Source of the DNA: JANJTY01 sp038257155
GTDB taxonomy: Bacteria > Pseudomonadota > Gammaproteobacteria > Xanthomonadales > Xanthomonadaceae
Assembly: GCA_038257155.1 (NCBI GenBank)
Contig: JBBSJP010000015.1
Span: forward strand, 31,542 to 95,541
DNA: 64,000 nucleotides
Direction: 5' to 3'
The stretch's first letter is position 1. Every line of letters begins with the position of its first letter. Below are positions 61,063 to 64,000 of the stretch, one piece after another. Below the pieces are notes generated by a model, which saw nothing but the letters and a program-made list of their open reading frames with translations, was not told where the DNA came from and did not search any database. The position numbers and the translations under genes are program-made.

Positions 61063-62106
61063 ATGTCCGTGCCTGTCGATACCGATACCGCCGGTTCAAC
61101 GGCTTTCCCCAGCGTGGAGACATCTGCCTGGCAGCTTTCGGTTGCGCCAATGATGGATTGGACCGACCGCCATTGCCGCATGTTTCATCGCGCACTGGCG
61201 CCGCGGGCGCGGCTTTACACCGAGATGGTGCATGCGCAGGCCGTGCTGCACGGCGATCGCGAGCGCCTGCTTGGCTTTGATCCGGTCGAACATCCGCTGG
61301 CGCTGCAGCTGGGTGGCAGCGAGCCGGTCGAACTGGCGCAGGCCGCGCGCATCGGTGCCGACTGGGGCTATGGCGAGATCAATCTCAATGTCGGCTGTCC
61401 CTCCGACCGGGTGCAGGCCGGGCGCTTCGGCGCCTGCCTGATGCGGGAATCGGGCCTGGTTGCCGATTGTGTGGCCGCGATGTGCGCCGCGGTGAGCATT
61501 CCGGTAACCGTGAAGTGTCGCCTGGGCGTGGATGAAGATGCCGACTACGACGTGCTGCGCGCGTTTGTCGATCCCGTGGCCGCCGCAGGCTGCGGCATCT
61601 TCGTGGTGCATGCGCGCAAGGCCTGGCTGCAGGGCCTGTCGCCTAAGGAAAACCGCGAGGTGCCGCCGCTTCGCTATGAGTGGGTGCATAGACTGAAGGC
61701 AGAGCGACCTGATCTGGTGGTGGTGATCAACGGAGGTCTGCTCAGCCTGGCGCAGGTGCAGGCGCAACTGGCGCATGTTGATGGCGTGATGCTGGGACGG
61801 CTGGCCTACCACGAGCCCTATGCGCTGCACTGCATCGCACACGCGCTTTACTCGTCAGGCGCTGAACCGCAGCCGCGCGCCGAGCTATTGCGATCGCTTG
61901 AACCCTATGTGCAGGCCATGCTGTCGCGCGGCGACGCGTTGAAACATTTCAGTCGCCATATCCTGGGCCTGTTTCATGGCGAGCCAGGCGGGCGGCGTTA
62001 TCGCCAGATCCTCAGCGAAGGCGCACATCGCGCCGGCGCAGGTTGGGAACTGATCGAACGCGCGCTGGCTGCGGTGGAGTCGGTCGCAGGGGAGCGCGCC
62101 GCATGA
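61063..62106 (+). CDS. dusA: tRNA-dihydrouridine(20/20a) synthase
   Basis: DusA reduces U20 and U20a of tRNA with FMN and NADPH. The 347-residue protein has the family opening LSVAPMMDWTDRHCRMFHR, LYTEMVHAQAVLHGDRERLL, the catalytic cysteine in NLNVGCPSDRVQAGRFGACL, VKCRLGVDED and the FMN-phosphate region VINGGLLS and GVMLGRLAYHEP. A C-terminal helical tRNA-binding part completes it. Its stop overlaps the next gene's ATG by four bases. Confidence 0.95.
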   Translation: MSVPVDTDTAGSTAFPSVETSAWQLSVAPMMDWTDRHCRMFHRALAPRARLYTEMVHAQAVLHGDRERLLGFDPVEHPLALQLGGSEPVELAQAARIGADWGYGEINLNVGCPSDRVQAGRFGACLMRESGLVADCVAAMCAAVSIPVTVKCRLGVDEDADYDVLRAFVDPVAAAGCGIFVVHARKAWLQGLSPKENREVPPLRYEWVHRLKAERPDLVVVINGGLLSLAQVQAQLAHVDGVMLGRLAYHEPYALHCIAHALYSSGAEPQPRAELLRSLEPYVQAMLSRGDALKHFSRHILGLFHGEPGGRRYRQILSEGAHRAGAGWELIERALAAVESVAGERAA

Positions 62107-63017
62107 TCATCGACAGTGCGAGTGGCTGGCGCAGTTGTGCGCTGGCGAACAGCCTGCCTGGTGGTCGCGCCAGTACGCCCAAAGCGGTGTTCCTGGTGAC
62201 ACCCGAAGGCTTTTCCCTGGCTGAGCAATCGGCGCAGGACAACCGTTACATGGCGATGCAGCAGGGCGTTTCGAGCGAACGTGCGCTGGCCCAGCACCGC
62301 GCCCTGCAGCGCGCGTTGGCGTCTGAACGCCCTGCGCTGACTTTCCCCGGCGATCCTCAGACCCCCGATGCGGTGTTCCCCAACAACGCGTTCGCCACCG
62401 CGCCCGGACGCCTGGTGCTGGGGCACATGCGGCATCCGGTTCGTCAGCGCGAATCCGAGCGCCGCGACGTGCGCGACTTCTTCAGCGACGTGCTGGACTA
62501 CGTCACGCACGACCTGCGCGAGCAGCCAGGCATCTGCGAACTGACCGGCTCGCTGGTCATCGAGCGCGGTCGCGGTATTGGTTACTGCGGACTGTCCGAA
62601 CGTTGCGATGCGCTGGGTGCCGCCGCCATGTACGACGCCTTCGACCTGCGCGCCAGTTTCGTGTTCGAACTGGCCAAGGGCGAGTACCACACCAATGTTG
62701 TCATGAGCGTGCTGGCTGGGCGGGCCGTGGTGTTGTGTCCGGATGGATTCGCCGATGCGGCAGTGGTTGACGCCATCGCGGCCGATTTCGCGCCGCATGT
62801 GGTGATGCTGTCGGCCGCCGAGAAGCATGCCTTTGCCGGCAACTGCATTGCGATATCCGATTCGTCGGTCTGGATGAGCGAGGCGGCTGCTGATGGTCTG
62901 GAGCCTTCGAGTCGAGTTGCGTTCGAGCGCGCCGGATTCCAGATCCGCAGCGTGGCGCTGGATGAGATCGAGAAGGCCGGTGGTTCGCTCAGGTGTTGTG
63001 TGGGGGAGATCTACTGA
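62103..63017 (+). CDS. Arginine deiminase-related hydrolase (amidinotransferase superfamily)
   Basis: This 304-residue enzyme belongs to the guanidino-modifying fold. Landmarks are DAVFPNNAF (substrate-gate FPNN), LTGSLVIERGRGIGYCGLSE, ELAKGEYHTNVVMSVLAGR with the catalytic His, and the C-terminal GGSLRCCVGEIY with the likely nucleophilic cysteine. These resemble proteins annotated as dimethylarginine dimethylaminohydrolase-like or arginine deiminase-related. The substrate is not determined. It is translationally coupled to dusA through an ATGA overlap. Confidence 0.8.
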   Translation: MIIDSASGWRSCALANSLPGGRASTPKAVFLVTPEGFSLAEQSAQDNRYMAMQQGVSSERALAQHRALQRALASERPALTFPGDPQTPDAVFPNNAFATAPGRLVLGHMRHPVRQRESERRDVRDFFSDVLDYVTHDLREQPGICELTGSLVIERGRGIGYCGLSERCDALGAAAMYDAFDLRASFVFELAKGEYHTNVVMSVLAGRAVVLCPDGFADAAVVDAIAADFAPHVVMLSAAEKHAFAGNCIAISDSSVWMSEAAADGLEPSSRVAFERAGFQIRSVALDEIEKAGGSLRCCVGEIY

Positions 63018-63180
63018 TTCCGGGCACTGTGCCGATCTTTCGGCACTGCTGACTCGCCCAGAAGGGACAAAGCTCCTGCGGCGCTGCTGTTCTCCGCTGT
63101 CGGAGGGGCAGCCTGGGTTTGAAGTTGGAGGGCGGATCTTGATCCGCCAGTGCGGGGTGGTCGGTTTGCTGTTCCGACAT

Positions 63181-63250
63181 CAACCGCAACTGCAACTACA
63201 GCCGCAACTGCAACTGCAACCTCAGCATCAAGATCAAGATCAAGATCAAA
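63181..63250. repeat. Hexamer tandem repeats
   Basis: Imperfect runs of GCAACT- and ATCAAG-type hexamers lie 170 bases after the arginine-deiminase-like gene. They look like a slippage-prone tract and have no coding function that I can support. Confidence 0.7.
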
Positions 63251-63280
63251 CGCTTTCGCGCCCCTACGGGGCCACGAGTC

Positions 63281-63437
63281 ACTTTCTCTTGCTTGTCCAA
63301 GAGAAAGTAACCAAAGAGAAGGACACCCCAGTCTCGCGCCGCGCGGGTGAAGCTCGCGCGGTCCCCTGCGCTGCTCGCCATGACCGGGCCGGCGCGAACT
63401 CGGCCATCCATGGCCTCGGACATGCGCGCCTTTCCCC
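63281..63437. repeat. Inverted-pair repeat element, copy A
   Basis: It starts with an 11-base hairpin (ACTTTCTCTTG, 6-base loop, CAAGAGAAAGT, 63281-63308) and ends with a 51-base block (63387-63437) that recurs perfectly in inverse orientation at 63737-63787. It resembles a repeated intergenic family of Xanthomonadaceae that I recall but cannot check. Confidence 0.65.
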
Positions 63438-63483
63438 CGGCCCTGGCTCCGCTGCTCGGCACGAGCCGATGGGGACCCAAGAG

Positions 63484-63562
63484 CCAACAGCAGCAGCCAA
63501 AGCAACAGCCAAAGCAACAGCCAAAGCCAAAGCCACAGCCAAAGCCACAGCACAGCCACAGC
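63484..63562. repeat. CCAAAG/CAACAG tandem repeats
   Basis: This is an imperfect array of hexamers (CCAAAG, CAACAG, CCACAG) about 79 bases long, between the two inverted copies. Its antisense strand gives a spurious hydrophobic Trp/Leu-rich frame. Confidence 0.7.
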
Positions 63563-63661
63563 GGGCTTTGTCCCGGATCCAACTGCGACGTGGCGAGCGC
63601 AGCGATGCCACGCACTTCAACAAAGCGAGTGAAGCCGCGGCATTGATCGAAGCATGCAATT

Positions 63662-63684
63662 GCTCTTTGCTCTTTGCTCTTTGC
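63662..63684. repeat. GCTCTTT heptamer x3
   Basis: Three direct copies of GCTCTTT stand between copy A and copy B. It is another short tandem repeat in the same non-coding kilobase. Confidence 0.6.
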
Positions 63685-63736
63685 CGTTGGCTCTGAATCC
63701 CCGTTCATTTTCCGCCGAGTAGCGGAAGAATCTGGC

Positions 63737-63874
63737 GGGGAAAGGCGCGCATGTCCGAGGCCATGGATGGCCGAGTTCGCGCCGGCCGGCGGATTCTGAG
63801 CAACGCAGGGCACCCCGCGCGCTCTTTGCGCGGGGCGGGAAATCCGGGGTGCCCTTCTCTTTATCTCTTGCCAA
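63737..63874. repeat. Inverted-pair repeat element, copy B
   Basis: Its first 51 bases (63737-63787) are the exact reverse complement of 63387-63437; the rest, to the TCTCTTGCCAA end, is a diverged inverse copy of 63298-63386. Copies A and B could pair into a long stem around a 300-base loop. After it, to the window end, I see no gene. Confidence 0.65.
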
Positions 63875-64000
63875 CCCGCTACGCTGCGGGTCGAGAGCGC
63901 CGGCGTGCGTGCCCGTTTCTCTTGTGGTCTTTCGACCGTTACCCAGCAAGGCGCCGCACGCCGGTTGCTCACGTCTTCGCCCGAACAGTTGCCCGACTAT

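Noticed and set aside
63011..63559. Open frame on the minus strand with alternating Trp/Leu, looking like a membrane protein.
   Set aside because: It is a translation of the CCAAAG/CAACAG hexamer repeats and continues into the repeat element; there is no ribosome site or family.
63181..63562. A possible CRISPR array from the short repeats near the window end.
   Set aside because: The units are 6-7 bases and contiguous; there are no spacers, no repeats of 23 bases or more, and no cas genes.
1..64000. tRNA, rRNA, prophage and integrase genes.
   Set aside because: None was recognised on either strand by eye; absence is not proven without a dedicated search.

Overview
The window reads as chromosomal DNA of a GC-rich gammaproteobacterium of the order Lysobacterales (Xanthomonadales), probably near Rhodanobacteraceae. 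The support is family content and gene order: prmA, a DUF3426 zinc-ribbon protein and fis together; a DUF1631 protein next to a PilZ protein; an aroQ-accB-accC operon; Ser/Thr kinases with TPR tails; and many secreted proteins of unknown function. This is inferred from proteins alone. No rRNA or tRNA gene was recognised.

Positions 1-10000 hold mostly housekeeping genes on the minus strand: pepQ (cut by the window edge), an ApbE lipoprotein, a PilZ protein, a DUF1631 protein, a BtuB receptor under a cobalamin riboswitch, pyrophosphatase, Fis, a DUF3426 protein and PrmA. At 10-13.5 kb there are two secreted proteins, one carrying a triplicated domain. At 13.7-20.2 kb lies a five-gene plus-strand signalling operon: secreted protein, FHA-GAF protein, membrane Ser/Thr kinase with a TPR tail, soluble NarL-type histidine kinase and LuxR-type regulator. 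Every junction overlaps by four bases.

Positions 20-28.4 kb hold an FG-GAP protein, the fatty-acid operon aroQ-accB-(98 aa unknown)-accC, a CsbD protein, and cutA-dsbD-tlpA with a doubled DsbD alpha domain. Positions 28.4-35.2 kb carry a second TPR Ser/Thr kinase, an MscS channel and a large secreted di-haem HzsA-related protein.

Positions 35.6-46.5 kb hold the most system-like locus: a YqiJ-like OB-fold membrane protein, a YqiK-type flotillin, an about 1790-residue DUF3686/AAA+ ATPase, a small exported Sm-like protein, a multi-TM protein with an acidic linker, and a divergent TerB-like protein. I infer a membrane-microdomain or envelope-stress machine powered by the ATPase. It is laced with palindromic intergenic elements, one of which supplies a stop codon. 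Next come an SCO protein, a TPR lipoprotein and an orphan OppA-OppB pair.

Positions 51.9-59.0 kb look accessory: an SGNH hydrolase, a subtilase and a small protein resembling a free-standing protease propeptide, then two paralogous lipoproteins resembling the PilJ sensor region, and finally a small exported protein, a LysM protein and a lipoprotein. The window ends with a GumN-like protein lacking its histidines, a YajD nuclease, dusA, an arginine-deiminase-related enzyme, and about 1 kb of non-coding DNA with short tandem repeats and an inverted pair of repeat elements.
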